Shown: positions 25,306 through 35,206, counted from the first letter of the stretch. The stretch is DNA of 64,000 nt from Leucobacter muris (GCF_004028235.1 NZ_CP035037.1:2046001-2110000), one strand, 5' to 3'. Notes: generated by a model not told the origin, from the letters alone. Numbers and translations: made by a program.

Positions 25306-26969
25306 GCACCGCCGAGCTCGCACCGGGCCGCCTCCGGGCGGCCTGGGCGGCGCTCGGTGCGCCCGCAACCGGACGCCGCGTGCCGGGCACTCTCGTCGTC
25401 GCTCTGATCGCTCTGATCGCCGGCACGGCGGCGGCGTTCTGGAGCATCGGCACCGACCTGCACTTCGCCTACGCAGACGCGCAGAGCCACCTCACGATCG
25501 CCCGCCGCATCTTCGACAGCAAGGCGCCCGGCTTCACGCAGCTCGGCACCGTGTGGCTGCCGCTGCCGAACCTGCTGCTGATGCCGTTCGTGGCGGTCGA
25601 CTGGCTCTGGGCGACGGGCTGGGCGGCCGCGCTGCTCGGCATCGTCTGCCTCGTCGCGATCACCTCGGCGAGCTACCGGATCGCGGCTCGCATCGGCCTC
25701 GGGCGCCCCGCGCGCCTCGTGCTCGTCGCGCTCATCGTCACGAACCCGAGCCTGCTCTACGTGCACACGACCGCCCTCACCGAGCCGGTGCTCATCGCCT
25801 TCCTCACCGCGGCGGTCGCGGGTCTCGCCTCGTGGGCCCTGTCCTCCCGCGAACTCAGCGCGGGAGAGATGATGGTGTTCAGCGGAGCGCCGGCCGCGGG
25901 CGCCGTGCTCTCCCGGTACGAGGGGTGGGCGCTTGTCGCGAGCGGCACCCTCTTCGTGATGATCGTCGCCTGGCGACGCAGGCGGTCGATCAAGCACGTC
26001 GTGAAGATGGCCGGAGCCTTCGTGCTGTGGCCCGCGCTCGGGGTGACCTGGTGGGTCGCCTACAACTTCGCCGTCTACGAGAACCCGCTCGAGTTCATGA
26101 ACGGGCCCTACTCGGCCGCGTCGCTGCAGGCGCCCGTCTCGGAGTCCGGGTTCCTCGCGTACCAGGGCTCCGTGGGGCTGACGCTCTGGGCGTACCACTG
26201 GGCGATCATCGGCACCGTCGGGGCGGTCACGCTCGTGGTGGCCGGCCTCGGCCTCATCGCCCTGTGCGCCCGCTTCAGGCTCGAGACCCGCGCGCTCATC
26301 GTGTGGCTCATGGCGACCGGATGGGCCTTCTCGCTGCTCAGCCTCTACCTCGGCCAGACCCACATGAACAACATGCACACGATGCCCACCAACTGGTGGA
26401 ACAATCGCTACGCCCTCGTGTCGCTCACGTGGTTGGCGATGCTCTGCGCCGTGTGGGTCGACACCTGCCTGCGCGCGCGTCGGGCGCGAGTGCTCGGGAT
26501 CGCGGCCGTCGTCGCCACGGTCGTCGCCCTCGCGGGCCAGCTCACCTGGTCGCTCGCCGACCTGCCCGGTCGCAGCGCCGTGCTCGCCGAGGCCGAGAGC
26601 TACATGCAGATCAAGCGGGCGAACGGCACCGATGCCGGGGCCCGGTACCTGCGCGACCACTACGACGGCGGCGGCATCCTCATGGACGAGTCGGCCGCCG
26701 GCAACGCCGTGCTGCCGCAGATCGGCATCCCGCTGCGCGAGTACTTCAACCGCTCCACCGGCGAATTCTTCGACGAGGCGCTGCGCGACCCCGCCGGCCA
26801 CGCACGCTGGATCTTCTACACCGTCGCCGCGGCGCCCTCGCTGTCGAGCGCCGCCGTCGCCGACCAGGTGTACGCGACCCTGCTCGAGGATCCGTCGGTG
26901 CTCGCCCAGTACGAGACCGTGTTCTCCGAGGGCGACATCCGCATCCTCCGACGATTGGACGGCTCATGA
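25302..26969 (+). CDS. Multi-pass membrane glycosyltransferase (GT39/ArnT-like)
   Basis: The protein has 555 aa with about 10-11 membrane segments. The first extracytoplasmic loop begins with FAYADAQSHLTIARRIFDSK, with the Asp that GT-C enzymes use with polyprenyl-phosphate sugars, followed by QLGTVWLPLPNLL. Further typical parts are LVTNPSLLYVHTTALTEP-like and a C-terminal soluble domain (about 430-555). It probably transfers a sugar from a lipid donor on the outer face of the membrane. GTG at 25302 overlaps the stop of the BcsB-like gene, and its own stop overlaps the MshEN-GT2 gene (ATGA), so the three are one operon. Confidence 0.82.
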   Translation: MSTAELAPGRLRAAWAALGAPATGRRVPGTLVVALIALIAGTAAAFWSIGTDLHFAYADAQSHLTIARRIFDSKAPGFTQLGTVWLPLPNLLLMPFVAVDWLWATGWAAALLGIVCLVAITSASYRIAARIGLGRPARLVLVALIVTNPSLLYVHTTALTEPVLIAFLTAAVAGLASWALSSRELSAGEMMVFSGAPAAGAVLSRYEGWALVASGTLFVMIVAWRRRRSIKHVVKMAGAFVLWPALGVTWWVAYNFAVYENPLEFMNGPYSAASLQAPVSESGFLAYQGSVGLTLWAYHWAIIGTVGAVTLVVAGLGLIALCARFRLETRALIVWLMATGWAFSLLSLYLGQTHMNNMHTMPTNWWNNRYALVSLTWLAMLCAVWVDTCLRARRARVLGIAAVVATVVALAGQLTWSLADLPGRSAVLAEAESYMQIKRANGTDAGARYLRDHYDGGGILMDESAAGNAVLPQIGIPLREYFNRSTGEFFDEALRDPAGHARWIFYTVAAAPSLSSAAVADQVYATLLEDPSVLAQYETVFSEGDIRILRRLDGS

Positions 26970-28923
26970 CCCGGGTGCCCGGCCGCGATCCGCGCCGCAT
27001 CGGCGAGATCCTGCTCGACCGCGGGCTCATCACCGAGCAGCAGCTCGGCCAGGCCCTCGCCGACCAGCGCGCCGGCGGCGGGCCGTTGGGCCGCCACCTC
27101 ATCCTGAACGGCGCTGTGCAGCGCATGGAGATGTACGGCGCCCTCGCCGAGCAGTGGCGGGCGCCGTTCGTCGACCTCGTGCAGATCGACGAGCAGGGCG
27201 AGATCGACGCCGTGGCCATCCTCGCCGAACCCGCCGAGACCTGGGTGGAGCGCGGCTGGTTGCCGATCCGCATCGAGCGCCCCGCCCACGCCCCGTCGTC
27301 GATCACCGTCGCCACCACGGTTCCGCTCGCCGAGTCTGCCCGCGCCGAGATCATCGCGCGCTACGGGGTCGACCAGCTGCAGCTCGTCACCACCACCGAC
27401 TGGGATCTGGTGCGGGTCGTGCAGTCGATCTGCCGCGCGGCGCTCGTCTTCGGCGCCGCCGAGTCGCTCGCGAGCACCGACAACTCCGCCTCGGCGAAGG
27501 ACGGCCTCAACGCCTGGCAGCGCGCGCTGCCCGTCATCGCGGTCGCGATCATCGTCGTCGGAGCCGTGCTAGACCCCCTGCTCACCGCGGTCGCCGTGCT
27601 CGCGATCGCCAACGCGATGTTCCTCGTCAACGTCGGCTTCAAAGTGCTCGCCGGCGTGCGCGGCAGCGCCCGGCGCGTGTGGCGGCGGCGGCTCGGCGAC
27701 GAGATCCACCGCCAGCGGCAGCAGCGCGGCCTGCCCGATCCCGAGTTCTCCATCCCCGACGACGACCTGCCGGTCTACACGATTCTCGTGCCCGCCTACC
27801 GCGAGGCCAACATCATCACCAAGCTCGTCGCCAACCTCGGCGCGCTCGACTACCCGAAGTCGAAGCTCGACGTGCTGCTGCTGCTCGAAGAGGACGACGA
27901 CGAGACGATCGCCGCGGTCAAGGCGATGCGCCCGCCCGAGTACGTGCGCATGCTCATCGTGCCGCCCGGCGGCCCTCAGACGAAGCCGCGCGCCTGCAAC
28001 TACGGGCTCGCGTTCGCGCGCGGCGAGTTCGTGGTCATCTACGACGCCGAGGACCGCCCGCAGCCGCGCCAGCTCAGGCAGGTCGTCGAACGCTTCCGCA
28101 CCGCCCAGCAGGTCGACCGCACCGACGAGCGCCCCCTCGTCTGCGTGCAGGCGGCCCTCAACTACTTCAACGCCGACTACAACGTGCTCACCCGACTCTT
28201 CGCGGTCGAGTACGCGCACTGGTTCGACTCGATGCTGCCCGGCATGGACGAGTGGCACGTGCCGATCCCCCTCGGCGGCACCTCCAACCACTTCGTCACC
28301 GAGCAGCTGCGCAACCTCGGCGCCTGGGATCCCTACAACGTCACCGAGGACGCCGACCTCGGCATGCGCATCGCCGTGCACGGCGGCCGGGTGGGCGTCG
28401 TCGACTCCGTCACCTGGGAGGAGGCCTGCGCTGAGGTGCCCGCCTGGGTGAAGCAGCGCACGCGCTGGATCAAGGGCTACATGATGACCGGAGCCGTCAA
28501 CGCCAGGCATCCCGTCGCGTGGCTGAAGCAGAACGGCCTGCCCGGATTCATCACCCTCACGACGCTCATCATCGGCACCCCCTCGCCTTCCTCGCCTACC
28601 CGCTCGTGCTCGGCTTCACGGTGATCACCTACGTGGGCGTGAAGTTCATCGGCCTCGACCTGCCCGAATGGCTGGTGATCGGCGGCACCATCAACATGCT
28701 CGCCTCGAACGCGCTCATGATCGCGTTCGCCGGCGCGGCCGCCTGGCGCAGGTACAACTGGCGTATCGCGGCGTTCGCGCTGCTCAACCCGCTCTATTGG
28801 ATCCTGCACTCCGTCGCGGCGTGGCGGGCCGCCTGGCAGATGTACTTCAGCCCGCACCGCTGGGAGAAGACGCCGCACGGGCTCACCGAGGAATACGAGG
28901 ACTCCTCGGTGGTCGCCGAGTGA
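26966..28923 (+). pseudogene. MshEN-GT2 membrane glycosyltransferase (NfrB/BcsA-like), frameshifted near 28580
   Basis: The reconstructed protein has about 652 aa. Residues 11-34 and 40-63 are two 24-residue MshEN motifs (R/P-x-G-x-x-L ... L-x-x-x-L-x-x-Q), the c-di-GMP-binding module of MshE and NfrB. Then come two membrane helices and a GT2 domain with LVPAYREANI, DAED, TEDADLG and QRTRW, the set used by processive synthases. The frame breaks in CCCCC at 28578-28582; adding one C restores G-T-P-L-A-F-L-A-Y-P. The second part (to 28923) holds the last membrane helices. Broken or mis-sequenced, the gene lacks these without repair. Confidence 0.8.
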
Positions 28924-28933
28924 CGGCTCGTTC

Positions 28934-29683
28934 CTAGAGCGAGGTGCGCTCGAACAGCCACCGCGGCGCCAGGCGCACCGCGAGCATGATCCACCGCCAC
29001 AGGCCCGGCGCGTAGACGACCGGCCTGCCCGCCGCGATGCCGCGCGCCACGATGCCGGCGACTGCGGCGGCGCTCGCGAGCCGCGCGCCCGACTCCTGCA
29101 GCGGCGCCGTCATCGGCGTGGCCGTCGGCTCCGGCTTCACGAGCGTCACCCGGCGGCCCGATCCGTGCAGGCGGTGCTGCTCGCCCTCGGCGACCCGCTC
29201 CACCATGCCCTTCGCCGACCCGTAGAGGAAGTTGCTGGCGCGGCCGCGATCCCCCGCCACCGATCCGATCACCGCGATCCGCGTCGCCCTCGTGAGGCCG
29301 ATCGCCGCGTCGAGCCAGAGCGAGGGCGAGACCCCCGTCGCCTCGAGCTGATCCTTCGCGAGCGCGAGATCCCGCTGCATGCGCTGCTGCTCGTGCATGG
29401 CCCCGTGAGCGATGAGCACCGTGTCGGGATCGGCGTGGTCGGCCGCATCGGCGACCGCGCGCTCGATCGCGGCCGGATCGAGCAGATCGAGGGCCACGAC
29501 GGCCACCTCGGGCGATCCGCCTCGCACGCGCAGGTCGGCGGCGACGCGTTCCAGCCGCTCCTCGCTGCGCCCCACGAGCACGAAGCGCGTCGCGCCCCCA
29601 TCGGCCCAGCGGCGCGCGATGTGCTGCGCGATCACCGAGGTCGCGCCAACGATGAGCGCCGAGCGGGTGGTGTGCCTGGTCAT
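28934..29683 (-). CDS. DprE2-like short-chain dehydrogenase (decaprenyl-phospho-2'-keto-ribose reductase type)
   Basis: The 249-aa SDR has the cofactor motif GATSVIAQHIARRWAD and the catalytic YGSAKG (Tyr-x-x-x-Lys), plus a C-terminal membrane-associated helix (WIMLAVRLAPRWLFERT). Order and neighbours (DprE1-like oxidase directly upstream with an ATGA overlap, GtrA and UbiA beyond) match the two-step epimerisation of decaprenylphosphoryl ribose to arabinose, where DprE2 reduces the keto intermediate with NADH. It is assigned by context and by similarity as I recall it; DprE2 of mycobacteria is of the same length. Confidence 0.8.
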   Translation of the reverse strand: MTRHTTRSALIVGATSVIAQHIARRWADGGATRFVLVGRSEERLERVAADLRVRGGSPEVAVVALDLLDPAAIERAVADAADHADPDTVLIAHGAMHEQQRMQRDLALAKDQLEATGVSPSLWLDAAIGLTRATRIAVIGSVAGDRGRASNFLYGSAKGMVERVAEGEQHRLHGSGRRVTLVKPEPTATPMTAPLQESGARLASAAAVAGIVARGIAAGRPVVYAPGLWRWIMLAVRLAPRWLFERTSL

Positions 29684-30978
29684 GAGATCAGCCTCCTGGC
29701 GAGATCGGATTCGACGCCCGGATCCCGGAACGGCAGGAACTCGGGCAGTCTCGGGTAGCCCGCCTCGAAGAGCTCGCGCGGCATGCGGGCGTCCTTCGCG
29801 GGATACAGACGTCCACCGACCTGCGACACGATGCGGTCGAGTTCCGCGAAGAGCCGCAGGGTGCGATCGCCCAGGTCGGGGAAGTCGAGGGCGAAGCAGA
29901 CGCCCGGCGCCGGGAAGCTCAGCATGCCCGGGGAGGGCGTGTCGCCGAAGGTCTTGAGCACCCCCAGGAAGGATCCCTGTCCCGAGCGCGCGATGCGGTG
30001 CAGCATCTCGGCCGTCGCCTCCTCGGCGCCCTCCCACGGGATCGTGCTCTGGTACTGGTAGAAGCCGCGCGGGCCGTACATGCGGTTCCAACCGCGGATC
30101 GCGTCGAGCTGGTAGTCGTAGCTGCGGTAGTGCTCGACGCGCGTGCCGACGCCCGCGCGCTGCCACCAGTAGTAGGCCTTGTTGAGAGCGGGCAGCGTCG
30201 CCCGCCCGACGAGCGAGAACGGCGGCGTGAACGGCACCGTCAGGGCGCGCTCGTCGGCGGGCGGCGCCTGAGCGGCCGTCTGCGCGGCCGAGCACGGGTG
30301 AGCCGTCGTGAAGATGCCGCGGCGGCCGCCGCCCGTGACCACGTCGATCCAGCCGACCGACAGCGGCTCGGTGGTCTCGCGCACGAGCGAGAAGTACTCG
30401 GACAGCGAGCCGAACGCGACCCGGCGCGTCTCGAGCCACGGCCCCGCCACCCGCTCCAGGCGGATCGTCGCTTCGACGATCACACCCGTGAGGCCGAGCC
30501 CGCCCACCGTCGCGGCGAACCAGTCGCTGCGCTCGTGAGGCCCGCAGACGATGCGCTCCCCGTCAGTGCGCAGCAGCACGAGCCGCTCGACGTGGCACCC
30601 GAACGTGCCCGCCGCCGCGTGGTTCTTGCCGTGCACGTCGTTGGCGATCGCGCCGCCGACCGTCACATCCTGCGTGCCCGGTGTCACCGCGAGCATCCAG
30701 CCCCGGCGCGAGAACACCCGCTGGATCTCCCGCAGCGTCACCCCCGCCTCGCAGCGCAGCAGACCCGTCTCGTCGTCGAACTCGATGAACGCGTCGAGCG
30801 CGGTCAGGTCCCACGCCGTCCCGCCCGCGTTGAGGGCCGAATCGCCGTAGCTGCGCTCGAGCCCGACCGCGAGGCCCGGGTGACCGGTCGCGATCGCATC
30901 GGCGACGCGACTCGGGTCGGCCGGCCTCACCACACGGTGCGGATGACGGCCGCGACGACCCCAGGAGACCAGATCCAT
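29680..30978 (-). CDS. DprE1-like FAD-dependent decaprenylphosphoryl-ribose oxidase
   Basis: The 432-aa flavoenzyme of the vanillyl-alcohol oxidase type carries GLERSYGDSALN (FAD loop), NDVHGKNHAAAGTFGCHV (His116, the equivalent of M. tuberculosis His132) and LYPAKDA (Lys395, equivalent of Lys418). It would oxidise the 2'-OH of decaprenylphosphoryl-ribose. The position of the cysteine hit by benzothiazinones (Cys387 in M. tuberculosis, W-N-x-C-V-D-F-P) reads V-C-F-A-L-D-F-P, with Ala363 at the target place. It is translationally coupled to the DprE2-like gene and lies 4 bp after GtrA. Confidence 0.85.
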   Translation of the reverse strand: MDLVSWGRRGRHPHRVVRPADPSRVADAIATGHPGLAVGLERSYGDSALNAGGTAWDLTALDAFIEFDDETGLLRCEAGVTLREIQRVFSRRGWMLAVTPGTQDVTVGGAIANDVHGKNHAAAGTFGCHVERLVLLRTDGERIVCGPHERSDWFAATVGGLGLTGVIVEATIRLERVAGPWLETRRVAFGSLSEYFSLVRETTEPLSVGWIDVVTGGGRRGIFTTAHPCSAAQTAAQAPPADERALTVPFTPPFSLVGRATLPALNKAYYWWQRAGVGTRVEHYRSYDYQLDAIRGWNRMYGPRGFYQYQSTIPWEGAEEATAEMLHRIARSGQGSFLGVLKTFGDTPSPGMLSFPAPGVCFALDFPDLGDRTLRLFAELDRIVSQVGGRLYPAKDARMPRELFEAGYPRLPEFLPFRDPGVESDLARRLIS

Positions 30979-30982
30979 CTGC

Positions 30983-31385
30983 CTACCCCTCCCTCTCGAC
31001 GAAAGTGTAACGGCGGTCCAGCTGATACTTCGCCGCGTAGCCGATCGCCAAGCCGATCACCGCTCCCGCGTAGCGAGCCGCCTCCGTGCCGAAGAACCAG
31101 TGGAAGCCGAACTCGAAGCCCCAGAACACGAGCGTCGTCGCCACGCTGAACAGCGTGTACATCACCAGCGTGCGCACGGTGCCCGAGAAGCTCTTCGCCC
31201 GATAGCGGAAGATGTACCGGCGATCCAGCACGTACTTCACCGCGAGTCCGACCACCGTGCCCACGAGCACCCCGGCCGCGACCCCCCCACTCCCCCGGCA
31301 GCAGGCGCACCACCGCCGCCTGAGCCAGCAGATTGGCGACCGTCGCGATGCCCGCGAAGATCAGGTACAGCAGCGCGATGCGCAC
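30983..31385 (-). pseudogene. GtrA family membrane protein, frameshifted in a G7 run
   Basis: The N-terminal part (GTG at 31385 with GGAG five bases upstream) encodes MRIALLYLIFAGIATVANLL and stays in frame to GEWG. The remainder, VLVGTVVGLAVKYVLDRRYI and further helices to DRRYTFVEREG, is in another frame. One G too many in the run complementary to 31282-31288 explains the shift; removing it gives a 133-aa protein with four membrane helices. GtrA proteins flip or hold polyprenyl-phosphate sugars. It is the first gene of the DprE1/DprE2 transcript and divergent from ubiA. Confidence 0.8.
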
Positions 31386-31456
31386 ATCGACTCCGTTCTC
31401 GGAAACGGGGCCTGCCTGGTCTCAGTGCGGCCTCACGATCCCCGAGAATAGAGTGT

Positions 31457-32350
31457 ATGCGCTCTCTCATCCAGGCACTGCGTCCGCGGCAGTGGGTCAA
31501 GAACCTGCTCGTGTTCGCGGTGCCCCTCGCGGCAGCCCGAATCTTCGAACCGCAGGTGCTGCTCGACACGCTCATCGCCTTCGCCGTGTTCTGCGCCGCC
31601 TCGTCGTCGGTGTACCTCGTCAACGACCTGCTCGACCGCGAATCGGATCGGCTGCACCCCACGAAGCGCTTCCGCGCGATCGCGAGCGGCCGACTCTCGC
31701 CCGGCGCGGCGTGGACGACCGCCGCGCTGCTCGCGTGCGCCTCGATCGCCGTGCCGTTCGCGATCCACCGCCCCGGCTTCGCGTCGATCATCATCGCCTA
31801 CCTGGCGCTGCAGCTGCTCTACGTGTTCTGGGCCAAGCACCACGAGATCGTCGACGTGCTCTCGATCGCGGCCGGCTTCTGCCTGCGGGGCGTGGCGGGC
31901 GCCGCCGCGACGGGCATCGCCGTCACCGAGTGGTTCATGCTCGTCATCGCGGCGGGATCGCTGTTCGTCGTCGCCGGCAAGCGGTTCTCGGAGCTGCTCT
32001 CGGCGAAGCGCAACCCCGACGCGCACACCCGCTCCACGCTGCTGCTCTACTCGGAGTCGTTCCTGCGCTTCGTGTGGACCCTCGCAGGCAGCGCGCTCGT
32101 GCTCGGCTATGCGCTGTGGGCGTTCCAGATCAAGTCGATGAACCCCACGTTCACCGTGCTCTCCGCGGTGCCGTTCCTCGCGATCGTGCTCTACTACGCC
32201 GCCGACATCGACGCGGGCCGCGCCGAGGGGCCCGAGGAGGTGGTGTTCCGCGACCGGCGCGTGCAGGTGGCGGGGCTGCTGCGGCTCGTGCTGTTCGTGC
32301 TCGCCACCGCCGTGCCGGCCGACCCAGCGGGCGTCTTCTCGCTCCAGTGA
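31457..32350 (+). CDS. UbiA family prenyltransferase (decaprenyl-phosphate phosphoribosyltransferase type)
   Basis: The 297-aa protein has about eight membrane segments. The UbiA motif NDLLDRESDRLHPTKRFRAI carries N-D-x-x-D-x-x-x-D for Mg2+-diphosphate; the second motif is DVLSIAAGFCLRGVAGA and YYAADIDAG. Its close relation to Rv3806c-type DPPR synthases (phosphoribosyl pyrophosphate to decaprenyl-phosphate) follows from the neighbours DprE1, DprE2 and GtrA. It would make decaprenylphosphoryl-5-phosphoribose, the precursor of the arabinose donor. The start ATG at 31457 lies close to TAGAGT, so its mRNA has little or no leader. Confidence 0.87.
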   Translation: MRSLIQALRPRQWVKNLLVFAVPLAAARIFEPQVLLDTLIAFAVFCAASSSVYLVNDLLDRESDRLHPTKRFRAIASGRLSPGAAWTTAALLACASIAVPFAIHRPGFASIIIAYLALQLLYVFWAKHHEIVDVLSIAAGFCLRGVAGAAATGIAVTEWFMLVIAAGSLFVVAGKRFSELLSAKRNPDAHTRSTLLLYSESFLRFVWTLAGSALVLGYALWAFQIKSMNPTFTVLSAVPFLAIVLYYAADIDAGRAEGPEEVVFRDRRVQVAGLLRLVLFVLATAVPADPAGVFSLQ

Positions 32351-32440
32351 GCGGTTCGCGCGGCTCGCGCGGCTCGCGTGTTCGCGCCACCGGGAGCGGC
32401 GTCGCGCACGGCTCGCAAGCTCACCCGACCGTGACCGGTG

Positions 32441-35206
32441 TCATGCCGCGATGAGCGGGCCGACGCGGTGCACACGAATCGCCGGTTCGCCATCGGCTTC
32501 GGATCCGGCGAGATCGACGACCCCCTCGATGGCCCAGTCGAGATCGCCGGCGGGGTCGAGCAGCACCTGGCGGAAGCGCCACACGCCCTCGGAGACCGCT
32601 TCGGCGCCTCGGTCGATCTCGAGCAGACGGGCCGCGCGGGCGTCGGCGTCGACGCGGATCTCGTCGTACTCGGTGTAGTAGCCGTCGAGCGCGGCGCGCC
32701 AGGCCTGCTCGCCGAAGCCGTGAGGGCCGTCGAGCGCGGCGAGCTCGTCGTAGCGCTCGAACGCGGCGGCCTGCACGCGGAGGAAGAGGGCGTTGCGCAC
32801 CATCACGGTGAAGGCCCGCTCGTTGCGTAGCACGGAGCGCGTCGCGCCGAAGGCGCCGATGGCGGCCTCGGCCGCAGGGCTCGACGACGCGCCGCTCGTT
32901 CCAGGGCCGCCGCCGTGCGCGGCACCGGCCGCTCGGCCGAAAGCTTCGCTTCCGGCTTCGAGCGCCCCGCCCCGCGCTGCGCTCCGTGGGCTGCCGCCGT
33001 GTGCGGCACCGGCCGCTCGGCCGAAAGCTTCGCTTCCGGCTTCGAGCGCCCGCCACTCGTCGACGAGGCTCGAATCGACCTGGCGCACGAGCTCGCCCAG
33101 CCAGTCGATGAGCTCGTCGAGCTCGGGCGTCTTCGCCTGCTCGGGAATGGTGCGCTCGAGCGCGCGATAGGCGTCGCTGAGGTAGCGCAGCACTCCGCCC
33201 TCGGCGCGCCCCAGCTGGTAGAAGGAGACGAGGTCGCGGAAGCCGAACGCCCGCTCGACCATGTCGCGCACCACCGACTTGGGTCGCAGTTCGTAGTCGC
33301 GCGCCCACGGCACAGCTTTCGCGTACTCGTGGAAGGCCTCGTCGAGCAGTTCCTTGAGGGGCTGCGGATGCGTCACCGCTTCGAGCAGTTCCATGCGCTC
33401 GTCGTACTCGATGCCCTCGGACTTCATGGCCGCGACCGCCTCGCCACGGGCCTTGTGCTCCTGCGCGCGCAGGATCGCGCGCGGATCCTCGAGCGTGGCC
33501 TCGATGATCGAGATCACGTCGAGGGCGTAGCCGTCGGATTCGGGATCGAGCAGTTCGATCGCCGCGAGCGCGAACGGCGACAGCGGCTGGTTGAGTGCGA
33601 AGTTCGCCTGCAGATCGACGGTGAGGCGCAGCAGCTTCTGCCTTCGACCGCTGCGCTCGTCGAAGTGCTCGTGCACCTCGACGATGCCGCCGCTCCGCAG
33701 CGTGCGGAAGATCTCGATCGCGGTGCGGGCGTGCTCGAACTGGCGCGCCTTGGGCTCATGGCTGTCGAAGATGAGCATCTGCATGGTGTTGAGGGCCTCG
33801 CCCTCCCACTCCTCGCCGCGGCCGATCACACCCAGCACCATCGAGTGGGTGACGCGCATGCGGCTCACGAGGGGTTCGGGCGGCGACCCGACGAGCTTCT
33901 CGAGGGTCTGCTCGCTCCACCCCACGAAGCCCTGGGGCGGCGCTTTCTTCTTCGGCCCCTTGCCCACCTTTTTGCCGGCCGCGGCCTTCGCCTGGGCCTT
34001 CGCGCTCTGTTTGGCGTTCTCGACCTCGTGCTCGGGCGCCAGCGCGATCACGTCGCCCTCGGTGTCGAAGCCGGCTCGGCCCGCGCGCCCGGCGATCTGG
34101 TGGAACTCGCGGGCGCTCAGACGGCGCATCTTCTCACCGTCGAACTTGGTGAGCGCGGTGATGACCACGGTACGGATCGGGACGTTGATGCCCACGCCGA
34201 GCGTGTCGGTGCCGCAGATGACGCGCAGCAGGCCCCGCTGGGCGAGCTGTTCGACGAGGCGCCGGTAGCGGGGCAGCATGCCGGCGTGGTGCACGCCGAT
34301 GCCCGCGCGCACGAGGCGCGAGAGCGTCGTGCCGAAGCCGGTCGTGAAGCGGAAGTCTCCGAGGGCTTCGGCGATCTCGTCTCGGCCCGCGCGGTCGACG
34401 ATGCGGATGCTCGCGAGGGCCTGCGCCTGCTCGACGGCGTGCGACTGGTTGAAGTGCACCAGATAGGCGGGGGTCTGGCGGTGCTCGATGAGCTGCTCGA
34501 CCACCTCGTGGGCGGGGGCGACCTCGTAGCTGAAGCTCAGCGGCACCGGGCGCTCGACCCCGGTGACGAGAGCGGTGTCGCGTCCGGTCGCGTCGCTGAG
34601 GTCGGCGGCGAGCTCGGTGACGTCTCCGAGGGTGGCCGACATCAGCAGGAACTGCGCGTCGTTCATGAGCAGCAGCGGCACCTGCCACGCCCAGCCGCGG
34701 TCGGGGTCGGCGTAGTAGTGGAACTCGTCCATGATCACCTGCGTGATGCCGCCGGCCTCGGGGTTGTCGACGTCTTTGTCTCGGATGGCGAGGTTGGCGA
34801 GGATCTCGGCGGTGCAGCAGAGGATCGGGGCGTCGGGGTTGATCGACGTGTCGCCCGTCACCATGCCCACGTTCGCAGCGCCGAAGACGTCGACGAGGTC
34901 GAAGAACTTCTCGCTCACGAGGGCCTTGATGGGCGCAGTGTAGACCGTGCGGCGATCCTCGGCGAGGGCGATGAAATGCGCGCCGAGCGCGACGAGCGAT
35001 TTACCGGTGCCGGTGGGGGTCGCGAGGATCACGTTGCTGCCGAGTGCGATGCCGAGCACCGCCTCCTCCTGCGCGGGATACAGTCGCAGCCCGCGCGCCT
35101 CCCAGGCCCACTCCTCGAAGGCGGCGAAAGCCTCGTCCGCCTCCGCGAAGACGGAGGTCTCGAGGATCGTTCCCAGATTCATGCGCGCGCGTTCCGTCCC
35201 GCTCAC
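32441..35206 (-). CDS. Ski2-like DEAD/DEAH-box helicase with DUF3516 C-terminal domain
   Basis: The protein has about 921 aa. Helicase motifs are visible: [15 protein letters not shown] (Walker A), [15 protein letters not shown] (Ia), MDEFHYYAD (II, DEFH), LMSATLGD (III), [13 protein letters not shown] (IV) and [13 protein letters not shown] (VI). The C-terminal half is the DUF3516 region of actinobacterial RNA/DNA helicases, probably active in RNA metabolism. The start is a GTG at 35206 that overlaps the DUF2130 stop, or an ATG at 35182. A 28-residue Gly/Ala/Ser-rich unit ([17 protein letters not shown]) occurs twice within the C-terminal part. Confidence 0.88.
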   Translation of the reverse strand: MSGTERARMNLGTILETSVFAEADEAFAAFEEWAWEARGLRLYPAQEEAVLGIALGSNVILATPTGTGKSLVALGAHFIALAEDRRTVYTAPIKALVSEKFFDLVDVFGAANVGMVTGDTSINPDAPILCCTAEILANLAIRDKDVDNPEAGGITQVIMDEFHYYADPDRGWAWQVPLLLMNDAQFLLMSATLGDVTELAADLSDATGRDTALVTGVERPVPLSFSYEVAPAHEVVEQLIEHRQTPAYLVHFNQSHAVEQAQALASIRIVDRAGRDEIAEALGDFRFTTGFGTTLSRLVRAGIGVHHAGMLPRYRRLVEQLAQRGLLRVICGTDTLGVGINVPIRTVVITALTKFDGEKMRRLSAREFHQIAGRAGRAGFDTEGDVIALAPEHEVENAKQSAKAQAKAAAGKKVGKGPKKKAPPQGFVGWSEQTLEKLVGSPPEPLVSRMRVTHSMVLGVIGRGEEWEGEALNTMQMLIFDSHEPKARQFEHARTAIEIFRTLRSGGIVEVHEHFDERSGRRQKLLRLTVDLQANFALNQPLSPFALAAIELLDPESDGYALDVISIIEATLEDPRAILRAQEHKARGEAVAAMKSEGIEYDERMELLEAVTHPQPLKELLDEAFHEYAKAVPWARDYELRPKSVVRDMVERAFGFRDLVSFYQLGRAEGGVLRYLSDAYRALERTIPEQAKTPELDELIDWLGELVRQVDSSLVDEWRALEAGSEAFGRAAGAAHGGSPRSAARGGALEAGSEAFGRAAGAAHGGGPGTSGASSSPAAEAAIGAFGATRSVLRNERAFTVMVRNALFLRVQAAAFERYDELAALDGPHGFGEQAWRAALDGYYTEYDEIRVDADARAARLLEIDRGAEAVSEGVWRFRQVLLDPAGDLDWAIEGVVDLAGSEADGEPAIRVHRVGPLIAA
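32909..33051. repeat. Direct repeat (59 bp, 84-bp period) inside the helicase gene
   Basis: Copies at 32909-32967 and 32993-33051 differ at one base. The period of 84 bp keeps the reading frame and encodes a duplicated Gly/Ala-rich linker of 28 residues. Confidence 0.85.
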
